Shown here: piece by piece, positions 1-8,285 of the stretch
Position numbering within the stretch: position 1 is the stretch's first letter
Layout: the number at the start of each line of letters is the position of its first letter
Source: Emticicia sp051209875
GTDB taxonomy: Bacteria; Bacteroidota; Bacteroidia; Cytophagales; Spirosomataceae
Assembly: GCF_051209875.1 (NCBI RefSeq)
Contig: NZ_JBNTQY010000001.1
Span: 3,162,001-3,226,000 of the forward strand
Length of the DNA stretch: 64,000 nucleotides
Direction: 5' to 3'
The notes under the pieces: generated by a model
Databases searched by the model: none
Seen by the model: the letters and a program-made list of their open reading frames with translations, nothing else
What the model was told of the DNA's origin: nothing
Made by a program: the position numbers and the translations under genes

Positions 1-116
1 ATAACTACGGCAACTTTAGGTTTTTCTGTATCTTTTTTACTGGAACATTGACTCAAAAGGAGCATGATGGATATTCCCATTAACAAAACATAAACTAATA
101 TTGTAAGTTTTTTCAT
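1..116 (-). CDS. Lipoprotein, N-terminal part only (possible sugar-binding protein)
   Basis: Only the first 38 codons are in the window; the gene runs off the left edge. The start ATG (114-116) overlaps the stop codon of the upstream transketolase subunit in an ATGA arrangement, so the two are probably translationally coupled. The product starts MKKL, has a hydrophobic stretch and a lipobox LSQC with the lipidated Cys at residue 24, then a Ser/Lys-rich linker and KPKVAVV. A beta strand of that kind is how many periplasmic sugar-binding proteins of the RbsB type begin, but 14 residues after the Cys cannot prove the family. Its place as last visible gene of a sugar operon supports a transport role (inference). 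Confidence 0.6.
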   Translation of the reverse strand, partial: MKKLTILVYVLLMGISIMLLLSQCSSKKDTEKPKVAVV

Positions 117-1126
117 GCCTGAACTAAAGTTTGATTTTGTTTTGCTAAAATTTCTAATCCTGTTTTTGCTAAACCAGATTTAGAGATACCATAATGCTCA
201 AAAATCTCATTTTGCGACCCCGAAACTGTATGATCATCGGGTAAGCCAACAATTTTAAAGCGATTATGAAAGCCATTTTGTAAAAGTAAGGATGCCACCG
301 CTTCACCCAAGCCACCATAAACGGAGTGTTCCTCGACAGTTAGAATTGGACTACCATTTGAAGCTATTTTTTTAATAAGTTCACTATCCAATGGTTTTAG
401 GGTGTGCATACTTACCACTGTACAAGTAATATTATTCTCTTTATGTAAGATTTTAGCTGCTTCTATACAAGGCAAAACTGCTTCGCCGATAGCTATAAAA
501 GTAAGATCAGTACCTTCCATCAAAACACGCCCTTTGCCAATTTCAAAATTTTTAGAAGCTGTATAAAGTTCATCATTTTCATCAATATTTGATGGCATAG
601 TTTTTTTGCCAAATCTTAAATAAACTGGCGATTGCATTTCTGAAGCGGCAAGAATAGCTTGTTCAGTTTCAAAATTATCAGCTGGAACTACAATTGTAAT
701 ATTGTTGATAGCTCTTAAAACTGCAAAATCGTGCAAACTATGGTGCGTTGAACCCAATGCTCCATAACTTACTCCAGCCGAAATACCAACCAATTTTACA
801 GGATTATCAGAATAACAGACATCATTTTTAATTTGCTCCAGCGAACGAGCCGTAAGAAAACAAGCTGGCGAAACGGCAAAGGTTTTTTTACCCATACTCG
901 ACAAACCCGCTGCGACGCCTACCAAATTTTGTTCTGCAATACCAACTTCAACAATTTGGTCAGGAAATCGCTGTCCGAATGGCACAAGTTTCCCTGAGCC
1001 ACGTGAATCGCTCGTAACAACGGTAATTTGTTTATCATTTTCAGCTAATTTTTGGAGAGTTTCGGAAAACACTTCTAAATTGGCTAAAGATTTTAAAGCT
1101 GTATTATTTTCAGTAATATGTGCCAT
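113..1126 (-). CDS. Transketolase, C-terminal subunit
   Basis: This 337-residue protein carries the pyrimidine-binding and C-terminal domains of a split transketolase; the diphosphate-binding half is the next gene upstream. Together they transfer two-carbon ketol units between sugar phosphates with thiamine diphosphate in the cytoplasm. The pyrimidine-binding domain spans about residues 15-190, with the GIAEQN motif whose Glu (E65) activates the cofactor. The C-terminal domain covers about 200-330 (EEHSVYGGLGEA). Spacing to the upstream subunit is 11 bp. Split transketolases occur both in central metabolism and in dedicated pathways (apulose-4-phosphate, sulfo-sugar). The sugar-operon context suggests a dedicated role here. 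Start ATG at 1124-1126. Confidence 0.93.
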   Translation of the reverse strand: MAHITENNTALKSLANLEVFSETLQKLAENDKQITVVTSDSRGSGKLVPFGQRFPDQIVEVGIAEQNLVGVAAGLSSMGKKTFAVSPACFLTARSLEQIKNDVCYSDNPVKLVGISAGVSYGALGSTHHSLHDFAVLRAINNITIVVPADNFETEQAILAASEMQSPVYLRFGKKTMPSNIDENDELYTASKNFEIGKGRVLMEGTDLTFIAIGEAVLPCIEAAKILHKENNITCTVVSMHTLKPLDSELIKKIASNGSPILTVEEHSVYGGLGEAVASLLLQNGFHNRFKIVGLPDDHTVSGSQNEIFEHYGISKSGLAKTGLEILAKQNQTLVQA

Positions 1127-1137
1127 TTATTTTATTC

Positions 1138-1950
1138 TTATCCTTCGATTAGATTTAATTCTTCAATCGCTTGATTATATTGCTCTTGGGTTGGTACGCC
1201 GTGATGCCATTTTATGTTATTTTCCATGTAACTTACACCTTTGCCTTTGGTGGTATGAGCAATAATAAACGATGGTTTTCCTTGCTCGAATGGTAAACTT
1301 TTAAGGGTTTGGCTTAATTCTTCGAGGTTATGTCCATCTACATGCTTTACAGCCCAACCAAATGCTTCAAGTTTTTTGTCGATTGGCTCAAGTCCCATTA
1401 CTTCGGCATTGGGTGCTGTAATTTGTAGTTTGTTATAATCGAGAATCGCACAGAGGTTATCCAATTTATAATGTGCTGCAAACATCATGGCTTCCCAGTT
1501 TGAGCCTTCGGCCATTTCTCCATCACCCAAAACAGTATAAACTTTCACGGGTGAATTATCTTTTTTTGCTGCCAAAGCCATGCCTGAGCAAATAGATAAA
1601 CCATGCCCAAGACCCCCAGTATTTTGTTCGACACCTTTAATATATTTGGTTGGATGTCCAATATAAGGTGAGTTATATTTACAAATCGTCAGCAAATCTT
1701 CTTCTGGGAAAAAACCTTTATCGGCCAAAACTACGTAGAGAGCTTCTACACAATGTCCTTTACTCTGTACATATCTATCTCGAAGATTAGATTCCCAATT
1801 TTCAGGACTTACATTAAGAATTTCATTGTATAATACATTGAGAATATCAATTATTGACAAACTCCCGCCAGTATGCCCTGCTTTGGCATTGAAAATGTAC
1901 TTGAGGATTTTTTGACGATATTCTCTTGATTTTTTTTCTAATTCCTTCAC
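1138..1950 (-). CDS. Transketolase, N-terminal (diphosphate-binding) subunit
   Basis: A 270-residue protein with the thiamine-diphosphate domain of transketolase. Visible motifs are GHTGGS (His26) near the N terminus, the NTGGLGHGLS loop around 110-119, and the GDGE...N metal-diphosphate motif at 142-173. It lacks the other transketolase domains, which are encoded by the adjacent gene, so the pair forms the active enzyme. The start is GTG (1948-1950): no in-frame ATG lies between it and an upstream in-frame stop, and the N terminus matches the usual length of this subunit. A 129-bp gap separates it from the isomerase gene upstream; an 8-bp inverted repeat AATCTGTA/TACAGATT lies in that gap. 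Confidence 0.93.
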   Translation of the reverse strand: MKELEKKSREYRQKILKYIFNAKAGHTGGSLSIIDILNVLYNEILNVSPENWESNLRDRYVQSKGHCVEALYVVLADKGFFPEEDLLTICKYNSPYIGHPTKYIKGVEQNTGGLGHGLSICSGMALAAKKDNSPVKVYTVLGDGEMAEGSNWEAMMFAAHYKLDNLCAILDYNKLQITAPNAEVMGLEPIDKKLEAFGWAVKHVDGHNLEELSQTLKSLPFEQGKPSFIIAHTTKGKGVSYMENNIKWHHGVPTQEQYNQAIEELNLIEG

Positions 1951-2079
1951 AATTATATAATTATTTTACCAATGTAAATCTGTAGTATTTAGACGTGTTA
2001 TTTGGATAGCATTATTCATATACAGCGATTTAGAATTACAGATTAATATTTTTTTCATCATTCGTAAATCTAATATCAA

Positions 2080-3474
2080 TTAATGCTTATAGACTTCCCA
2101 ACCCATATAATTCCCCAATGCTTCTTCTAAAATTGAAGCTGTTTTAGAAGCATTCATTACTACATGATGCTCGAAACCGTTACGGCAAATATATTTCATA
2201 AGCCCTTGTAAATCAGGTATTTGAGCCACTGCTCTATTACCAAAAGTAGTAAGTGGATCATTTGTTAATTCGCCCTCACCAATATAAGCTTTGATAATAC
2301 CCTTAGGATCATCAGTGCTTATTCTTCCGTAAGTGAGTGGCATGGCTGGCGTTCGTCCATCCAATGCACCATATGTATTTTCGACACCGACAGATGTTCC
2401 AAGAATTGGAGCATTTGAAATCTGAATATCTGGCAAGAACGACTTTGCCCAGTTGCCACAATGAAATAGGACACACTTTTCAGGATCATCGGCATAATTA
2501 TTATTCCAATCAACCAATGCACTTGGTGAGCCAGAAGCCAATTGCATGGCATACATACTCAATGTACCCGTTACATCAACTTCACAAGCACTTGGAAGCA
2601 TATTTTCTGACATGATACTCATGCTTGTACATACATTACAGCCATAGTTTTGTTGAAGAGAAGTCCAGCACTGAATAGCCGTTGCATCAAGAGCATTTTC
2701 TTCCATTATTTGCTTCAAAACAACATCCAATTTGGCTATTTGAAGCATTGCTTCATTGGGTGTTTTTCCTTTCGGAGCATAAGCGTTGATTGATTCAATG
2801 TGCTGCTTTACTATTGTATCATCGGCTGTGAGTTTATTCGCTCTCCCCAATATTTCGGATAAATCGAAAGTCGTTACTGTAATCCCACTTCTTTGGAGAA
2901 TCTTCTCTGAATATCGAACAGTATTAAAAGCACCTGGTCTGGCACCAATCGCACCAATTCTGACATTTTTTAAACCTTTTACAACCCTACAAACTGCCAC
3001 AAAATCCATTAGATCTTTTTGAAATTCGGGAGCAGATGGCAAACTAACATGCTGACTGGTCAGTGAATATTTGATGCCATATTGATAAAGATTATTACAA
3101 ACTGAAATTTTTCCACACCATGAATCTCTGCGATTGACAACGTTCATTTTCGAGAGGTCGTCGGGGTAGGCTTGTATCAATACAGGTACATTTAAACCCG
3201 AAAGTTTTAAAGTGTCAGCTACACCTTTTTCATCGCCAAAATTGGGCAATAACACCAATATACCTGCTATCTCTTCTCGGTGTTTTTTAAACAATTCAGC
3301 ACATTTTTGGGCTTCCTTGTAGGTTTCTACACCGCCGAGTTTGGTATCGTTACTAGCTAAAAGTATCGGTTTTAGATTTAACTTTGAAAAAACTTCAATG
3401 ATTTCTAATCTTGCTTTTTCTACCAAACTATCAGGAAAGAAATCCCTGTTTCCTATGATTATTCCTATCGTCAT
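2080..3474 (-). CDS. L-fucose/L-arabinose isomerase-family protein
   Basis: A cytoplasmic 464-residue protein of the FucI/AraA-like fold (COG2407 type), expected to interconvert an aldose and a ketose with a divalent metal. The N-terminal Rossmann-like part (about 1-170) includes LVLLPNFGDE. The C-terminal half carries ACEVD (Glu298, Asp300) and LFHCGN (His338), which by position resemble the Glu/Asp/His metal ligands of FucI (inference by analogy). There is no signal peptide. It lies between an exported TIM-barrel isomerase and the split transketolase, so it is the best candidate for the isomerase that feeds the transketolase. The true substrate cannot be read from sequence; relatives act on fucose, arabinose, sulfoquinovose and others. 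Confidence 0.82.
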   Translation of the reverse strand: MTIGIIIGNRDFFPDSLVEKARLEIIEVFSKLNLKPILLASNDTKLGGVETYKEAQKCAELFKKHREEIAGILVLLPNFGDEKGVADTLKLSGLNVPVLIQAYPDDLSKMNVVNRRDSWCGKISVCNNLYQYGIKYSLTSQHVSLPSAPEFQKDLMDFVAVCRVVKGLKNVRIGAIGARPGAFNTVRYSEKILQRSGITVTTFDLSEILGRANKLTADDTIVKQHIESINAYAPKGKTPNEAMLQIAKLDVVLKQIMEENALDATAIQCWTSLQQNYGCNVCTSMSIMSENMLPSACEVDVTGTLSMYAMQLASGSPSALVDWNNNYADDPEKCVLFHCGNWAKSFLPDIQISNAPILGTSVGVENTYGALDGRTPAMPLTYGRISTDDPKGIIKAYIGEGELTNDPLTTFGNRAVAQIPDLQGLMKYICRNGFEHHVVMNASKTASILEEALGNYMGWEVYKH

Positions 3475-3564
3475 AATTTAATTTTAATATTTGAAGAGTA
3501 CTGAGGATTGGGTTTGAGTAATAATATGCCACACACCTTTTCCTTCAATACCCATCATAGCCAT

Positions 3565-4524
3565 TTATATTTTTGTTTTCAAATACTCTAAACTCCTTTT
3601 CAAAGCGATTTCTGGTGAAGCTACCATGTCTTGTTCAACAAAATAATGCTCCACCCCTATCTCTTTCGCTTTTTTTACGATGCCTTTCAAATCAAGTACA
3701 CCATCACCTGCGGTTGTCATATTTGAGAAAAGTGGAATCCATTGTGAAGCATTTCCCCCATCGCCCGAAAACTCTTTTTTCTCTTTCATGTCTTTCAAAT
3801 GTAGCATTTTATAACGATTTGGATATTTTGTCAGGAAATCAATCGGATTTGCTCCTCCTGATGCTGTCCAAAAAATATCAAGCTCAAAAAAGACTAAATT
3901 TGGGTCGGTATTGTCTAAAATGATTTGAAGCGGAATTTGTCCATTCATAGGCTTAATGCCATAGCCGTGATTATGATAGCCAAAATTGATTCCATTTCTT
4001 TTAGCATTTTCGCCGATTTTATTGAAAGCTTCTGCTATACGTTTATAATCATCAATCGTTTGGCGTTTTTCATCAGGAATGGCAGGCAAGGTTACATACG
4101 TCTGTCCCAAAATATGAGCAGCTTCTCCTAATTTGTCCATGCCGTTTTGTAAAGTATCTAAATCGGTATGCATGGCTGGAGTTTTAAGCCCATTATCTGC
4201 CAAAATAGTTTTTACCTCTTGAATACTTTTCCCAAAATAACCACTTCCGCTAAAGCCTAACTGTGGCGTGACAGCACTCCAACGTTTTTGAGCTGACTCA
4301 GTACTAAATGGAAATGGTCCGTATAACTCCAATTCTTTATATCCCATTTGTGAAAGCATTTTTATACCACCCACAAAGTTTTCCGAAAGCATTTTAGGTA
4401 ATGAAAAAAGCTGAATCCCAATCTGATTTTTCATACCCATTTCAGCAAAAATATCCTGTAATGGAGTCACAGCTGCTGCTGTTAAAATCCCTGTTTTCTT
4501 TAAAAATTGTCGTCTTGTTGTCAT
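3565..4524 (-). CDS. Exported sugar isomerase/epimerase-like TIM-barrel protein
   Basis: A 319-residue protein of the xylose-isomerase-like TIM-barrel family (PF01261). The N terminus TRRQFLKK followed by a hydrophobic stretch is a twin-arginine (Tat) signal, so it is probably folded in the cytoplasm with its metal and then exported to the periplasm. The barrel shows typical metal-site strands: GYHNHG, FFELDIFW, HLKDM and FVEQD. Bacteroidota often carry such exported isomerase-like proteins in polysaccharide loci; their reactions are mostly unknown. It is 27 bp downstream of the DUF1593 gene and 90 bp upstream of the cytoplasmic isomerase gene, in the DeoR-led operon. Confidence 0.85.
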   Translation of the reverse strand: MTTRRQFLKKTGILTAAAVTPLQDIFAEMGMKNQIGIQLFSLPKMLSENFVGGIKMLSQMGYKELELYGPFPFSTESAQKRWSAVTPQLGFSGSGYFGKSIQEVKTILADNGLKTPAMHTDLDTLQNGMDKLGEAAHILGQTYVTLPAIPDEKRQTIDDYKRIAEAFNKIGENAKRNGINFGYHNHGYGIKPMNGQIPLQIILDNTDPNLVFFELDIFWTASGGANPIDFLTKYPNRYKMLHLKDMKEKKEFSGDGGNASQWIPLFSNMTTAGDGVLDLKGIVKKAKEIGVEHYFVEQDMVASPEIALKRSLEYLKTKI

Positions 4525-4551
4525 CTTTTTTTAATTTAATAGAACTTAGAA

Positions 4552-6069
4552 CTATTTAATACTTACTATAACTCTCTGATAACGAGTCAATTGTGGTGTT
4601 CCATTGTCTTTTACCTCTAAAATCAAATGTATGGTTTCTCCTTTTTTAATGTCACTTGGGACTTTGAAAGAAGCCTTTTTTTTGTCTGCATTTTCGATAG
4701 AAATTTTACCATTATATGTATCAACTTCCTCATACTGCCACCAATGATAACTTAAAGTATTCCCATCAGGATCAGTAGCCGTTCCATTAAGTTTGACAAT
4801 ACTATTAGGTGCTGCAGTCAAATTTGCAGGAATATTTAGCTTAACGATTGGCGGATGATTGGCATTTTTATAATTTTTTATGCACCAATCTGCCCGAGAA
4901 GCAAAATCATTTTGCAAAACTTCCAACCAGCGAGTTTGAGCGAATGCTAAATCTGTTTTCTTTGTAAATGTGTTAAAATCTGCTGCATTTTCTCCATCTT
5001 CCCATCTATTTGGCGATGTTTTAGATTGTACCAATCGACCTCCCCAACCACCAAACTGTGGATTTTCTAGATTTCCTAAGCCTACATTTACTAAATGTAA
5101 AAATGCGGGAGAATCGCCCTCTGAAATGAAATCATATTGCCCAAAACTACCCCATTGATTTTTTTTAATTTTGGCAGGATCACTATAAATATCTTCTATT
5201 TCGCCTGCGGGTGGGTTTCCATCGCCATAACTATAGTACATTTTAGTTAATGCCCCATGATTATTGATTATTTTTTCACCCATAAATTTACCTTCTAAAA
5301 ATGGGTGTAACTCAATTGGTACAGCCGTTTTCCAAAAGTAGGCTAAACACCAAAATTGCTTAGAATTATAATAAATCTTGATGTCTTTCCAATTGACTGA
5401 AATGTACTTACGATAGGTTGCATCTTGATCAAGAATTGCATAAATAATGGCTTTTTTACATACTTTTTCATAAATTGATTGCCATTTTGGGGTATTTTTG
5501 TAATCATCTTCAATTGATTTCAATGCCCTTGCAATGGTATTTGTACCACCCCAAACTTGCAAATAAAGTGGCGTCATATCATCATCAAGTAATTTCTTTT
5601 TGATATAATCAGAGCCTTCTGTATCTTTTTCCATCTCACCCTCAAAATCAATATTCCCGATTCGTATCAAACTTTTCAAGTGTTGGGCACTTGGATAACC
5701 TGCTGCGTTAGTTTTAAGACTTGGATAAACTTTTCCGTAAGCATCAACCAAATTATAAATCCACTGTGTTCCAGGCCAACGCAACTCGGTTCTTTCTCCA
5801 TACATTTTTTTAGTCATCTCCATTTCGGAAGTGAACTTTGTGCCTTTCCCATCACCTTTATAATGCCATTGTGAACTTGAAATAATCAAACCTTCAATAG
5901 AAAATTCATTAGAATAAAGTAGTAATCTAATGAATGAATCTACATCATCTAATTCACCATCGGTCGTAACAATGGTTCTTGGCTTACTTGACTTTTGATT
6001 TTGAGCCAACAATAAATTAGAGGCCAACGTGAGGAAGCAAATAGTTAAAAAAAGAATGCTTTTTTTCAT
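4552..6069 (-). CDS. DUF1593 nucleoside-hydrolase-like exported protein (Sde182-type)
   Basis: A 505-residue protein with a Sec signal peptide ending near LLLAQ. Residues about 32-330 resemble the nucleoside-hydrolase-like DUF1593 domain: an early Asp cluster TTDGELDDVDSF replaces the DTDPGxDD calcium site of nucleoside hydrolases, followed by LYLQVWGGTNTIA. The last about 100 residues form a PKD/cadherin-like beta domain (ATDPDGNTLSYHWW ... RYQRVIV) as in the Saccharophagus Sde182 protein. Nucleoside hydrolases cleave furanosyl bonds, so a periplasmic or surface glycosidase acting on a furanoside is possible (inference). Two paralogues lie in the divergent operon. It is the second gene of the DeoR operon, 39 bp downstream of the regulator. 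Confidence 0.85.
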   Translation of the reverse strand: MKKSILFLTICFLTLASNLLLAQNQKSSKPRTIVTTDGELDDVDSFIRLLLYSNEFSIEGLIISSSQWHYKGDGKGTKFTSEMEMTKKMYGERTELRWPGTQWIYNLVDAYGKVYPSLKTNAAGYPSAQHLKSLIRIGNIDFEGEMEKDTEGSDYIKKKLLDDDMTPLYLQVWGGTNTIARALKSIEDDYKNTPKWQSIYEKVCKKAIIYAILDQDATYRKYISVNWKDIKIYYNSKQFWCLAYFWKTAVPIELHPFLEGKFMGEKIINNHGALTKMYYSYGDGNPPAGEIEDIYSDPAKIKKNQWGSFGQYDFISEGDSPAFLHLVNVGLGNLENPQFGGWGGRLVQSKTSPNRWEDGENAADFNTFTKKTDLAFAQTRWLEVLQNDFASRADWCIKNYKNANHPPIVKLNIPANLTAAPNSIVKLNGTATDPDGNTLSYHWWQYEEVDTYNGKISIENADKKKASFKVPSDIKKGETIHLILEVKDNGTPQLTRYQRVIVSIK

Positions 6070-6108
6070 TATTTTTTATTATGTTTTGTACTAAAGTTAA
6101 TGATATAT

Positions 6109-6879
6109 TCAATTTGCAAGAATTAATTCTATTTCGTTGTCTTTGAAAACCTGCTTGTGCTTTTCTTCAATGCCTGAGTCTGTAATGATAAAATCAATCA
6201 AGCTCAATGCACCGAGACTTGCCAATGCACTTTTACCTATTTTTGTACTATCTGCCACCAAATAAGTAAGCTCGGCGGCATCTATCATGGCTTTTTTTAC
6301 TACTAAATCACTGATTGATGGATAAGTCAAGCCCGATTTTAGGGAAATCCCCGCAGTTGCCAAAAATAGCTTTTGGACATTTAATCCCTTAAAAAAGTCT
6401 GCTGCTTTTTGTCCTGTCAACGAGAGAGTTGGAGGCTTAAATTCTCCCCCTGTCATAATAACTTCAATATTAAGTCCTGTTCCAAGCATCAAAGCTATAT
6501 TTAGTGCATTCGTAATAACGGTTAAGTTTTTGATGCCTGAAGATTTTATTTTTTTAGCTATTTCGGTGGTTGTACTGCCTGAATCAAGAATAATTGTATC
6601 GCCATCTTCGATAAACTCTATACATTTTTGGGCAATCATTTCCTTCTTGTCGAGATTATCTTGATGAACCAATGAAAAGTTTTTCACTTGATCTTCAACA
6701 TTTTTTAATGTTGCCCCGCCGTGTTCTTTTATAATCAAATCCTCGGCTTCGAGCTTTTCTAAATCTTGTCGTATCGTTACTTCTGTTACTTTAAAAAGGC
6801 GAGCCAAATCGACTACTTTTGCCGAGCCATCTTCCTTTAATAATTCAATAATTCTATCTCTTCTCTGGTTTGGTAGCAT
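6109..6879 (-). CDS. DeoR/GlpR-family transcriptional repressor
   Basis: A 256-residue regulator. Residues 1-57 form the DeoR winged helix-turn-helix (RRDRIIELLKEDG, VTIRQDLEKLE, KEHGGA). The rest is the DeoR C-terminal sensor domain with the sugar-phosphate-binding loop DSGSTTTE. DeoR proteins normally repress sugar catabolic genes until a phosphorylated intermediate binds. It is the first gene of the leftward operon and faces the esterase/DUF1593 operon, so it probably controls both from the shared 188-bp region, where direct repeats overlie its own likely promoter (autorepression; inference). Start ATG at 6877-6879. Confidence 0.93.
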   Translation of the reverse strand: MLPNQRRDRIIELLKEDGSAKVVDLARLFKVTEVTIRQDLEKLEAEDLIIKEHGGATLKNVEDQVKNFSLVHQDNLDKKEMIAQKCIEFIEDGDTIILDSGSTTTEIAKKIKSSGIKNLTVITNALNIALMLGTGLNIEVIMTGGEFKPPTLSLTGQKAADFFKGLNVQKLFLATAGISLKSGLTYPSISDLVVKKAMIDAAELTYLVADSTKIGKSALASLGALSLIDFIITDSGIEEKHKQVFKDNEIELILAN

Positions 6880-6934
6880 GATGTTTTTGGTCGATGTTGA
6901 TGATTCATTTTAATCAAAATACATTTTCTTAAAG

Positions 6935-6942
6935 CAAAACTA
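6935..6942 (-). promoter_or_regulatory. Candidate -7 box of the deoR-led operon
   Basis: On the minus strand this reads TAGTTTTG, an exact match to the Bacteroidota -7 consensus TAnnTTTG, about 55 bp upstream of the deoR start. The matching -33 element would fall inside the direct repeats at 6942-6980 and no clear TTTG is present there. Confidence 0.45.
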
Positions 6943-6980
6943 AAAGAAAATAAACGAAATAAAAAGAAAATAAATGAAAA
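6942..6980. promoter_or_regulatory. 20-bp-period direct repeat, candidate DeoR operator
   Basis: Two copies of a 19-base unit starting AAAAGAAAATAAA and ending (C/T)GAAA(T/A) lie at 6942-6960 and 6962-6980; 17 of 19 positions agree. The spacing is 20 bp, about two helical turns. The repeat ends two bases before the -33 box of the esterase operon and abuts the -7 box of the deoR operon, which is where a repressor of both promoters would bind. Confidence 0.5.
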
Positions 6981-6982
6981 TG

Positions 6983-7013
6983 TTTGTTTGTTATTTTTTT
7001 GCTTTTACTTTCG
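6983..7013 (+). promoter_or_regulatory. Promoter of the esterase-DUF1593 operon
   Basis: TTTG at 6983-6986, a spacer of exactly 19 bp, and TACTTTCG at 7006-7013 (one mismatch to TAnnTTTG). This fits the Bacteroidota housekeeping promoter and would place the transcript start near 7020, about 48 bases before the chosen ATG at 7068. Confidence 0.6.
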
Positions 7014-7067
7014 TGTTCAAAAATAAGTTAAATTTTTTCTTTGAATAACACATTCTCCTCTAATAAC

Positions 7068-8252
7068 ATGAAAAAAAGAATTTCTTTTACGAAAAAAAAC
7101 AAAAGTTTGATTATTTGGGTGTTTTTTATTGCTCTCCCATATTTCGTACAGGCCCAAAGAAGGGCAAGTAATATTATTTCTCCTGAAGTTTTGTCAGACA
7201 ACTCAGTTGTTTTTAAGGTGAAAGCTCCAAATGCCAAAAGTGTGCAGGTTGCAGGTACATGGTCGAAGGGATATAAGCCTAATGAAATGATAAAAAAAGA
7301 TTCAGTTTTTGAAGTGAAAGTTGGCCCACTTCCATCAGATATGTATGAGTATGACATTGTTATTGATGGCATTCCAATGCTCGACCCACTTAATACAATG
7401 GTTACACGTGATGGAGCTTGGATTCAGAACAGATTAATGGTTCCAGGAGGATTAGCAGATATAATAGATGTAAAGTCTGTTCCACACGGTGATTTAAAAT
7501 CAGTTTGGTATGATTCGCCAACGATTGGCACACAACAACGTAGAATGTTTATATACACGCCACCAAACTACGATAAAAATAACAAGAAATACCCAGTTTT
7601 ATATTTACTACATGGAGGTGGTGGAGACGAAGAAGTTTGGTTGAGTCGTGGCAGAGCCAATTATATTTTAGATAATTTGATTGCGGCTGGAAAAGCTGAG
7701 CCAATGATTGTTGTCATCACCAATGGAAATGCTGTGACACCAGCAGCACCACTTGACCGCCCAGCAGCTATGCAAAATAAAGTACCTTCGGGAATTGGCT
7801 CAATGGCGGCAGGAACATTTGAAAAAAGTTTAATCAAAGATGTAATTCCATATGTCGAAAGCAATTATCGAGTAATCCCTGATGCCAACCACCGTGCCAT
7901 TACTGGCTTTTCAATGGGTGGCTATCAGACCCAGAATATTACGAATGCTAATCCTGCGATGTTTAAATATATTGGGGTAATGAGTATGGGTCTGTTTTCT
8001 ACTTTTCGAAATGATGGCTCATACAAGAAAGAAGAGCATATTAAGCAACTCGAAGAACTTCAAAGAAATAATCCAAAAGTATATTGGATTGGCATAGGAA
8101 ACGACGATTTCTTATACAAAAGTGTAGTTGAAATGAGAAAATTATATGATGAAATAGGGTTCAAATATACTTATCGTGAAAATGAAGGGAACCACGACTG
8201 GAATTCATGGAGATTGTATTTATCAGAATTTGCTCCACTTTTATTTAAGTAA
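7068..8252 (+). CDS. Secreted esterase, CE1/esterase-D type with N-terminal E-set domain
   Basis: A 394-residue secreted hydrolase. The signal peptide ends near YFVQAQ. Residues about 35-130 form an E-set/CBM48-like beta domain (SVVFKVKAPNAKSVQVAG) and the rest is an alpha/beta hydrolase. The nucleophile elbow is GFSMGG (Ser282), the oxyanion region is LLHGGGGDE, and the likely catalytic His is in EGNHDW (His376). This architecture is shared with acetyl-xylan and feruloyl esterases, so it may remove acyl groups from plant-type glycans before sugar release. A longer reading from a TTG at 7041 is possible, but ATG 7068 gives a proper signal peptide. It is the first gene of the rightward operon. 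Confidence 0.88.
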   Translation: MKKRISFTKKNKSLIIWVFFIALPYFVQAQRRASNIISPEVLSDNSVVFKVKAPNAKSVQVAGTWSKGYKPNEMIKKDSVFEVKVGPLPSDMYEYDIVIDGIPMLDPLNTMVTRDGAWIQNRLMVPGGLADIIDVKSVPHGDLKSVWYDSPTIGTQQRRMFIYTPPNYDKNNKKYPVLYLLHGGGGDEEVWLSRGRANYILDNLIAAGKAEPMIVVITNGNAVTPAAPLDRPAAMQNKVPSGIGSMAAGTFEKSLIKDVIPYVESNYRVIPDANHRAITGFSMGGYQTQNITNANPAMFKYIGVMSMGLFSTFRNDGSYKKEEHIKQLEELQRNNPKVYWIGIGNDDFLYKSVVEMRKLYDEIGFKYTYRENEGNHDWNSWRLYLSEFAPLLFK

Positions 8253-8285
8253 CTTAGTAATGTTTTATTTCTATCTTAGAAAAAC

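Noticed and set aside
2319..2615. Antiparallel open frames inside the fucose-isomerase-family gene
   Set aside because: They lie fully inside a well-supported gene and show no family motif or start signals.
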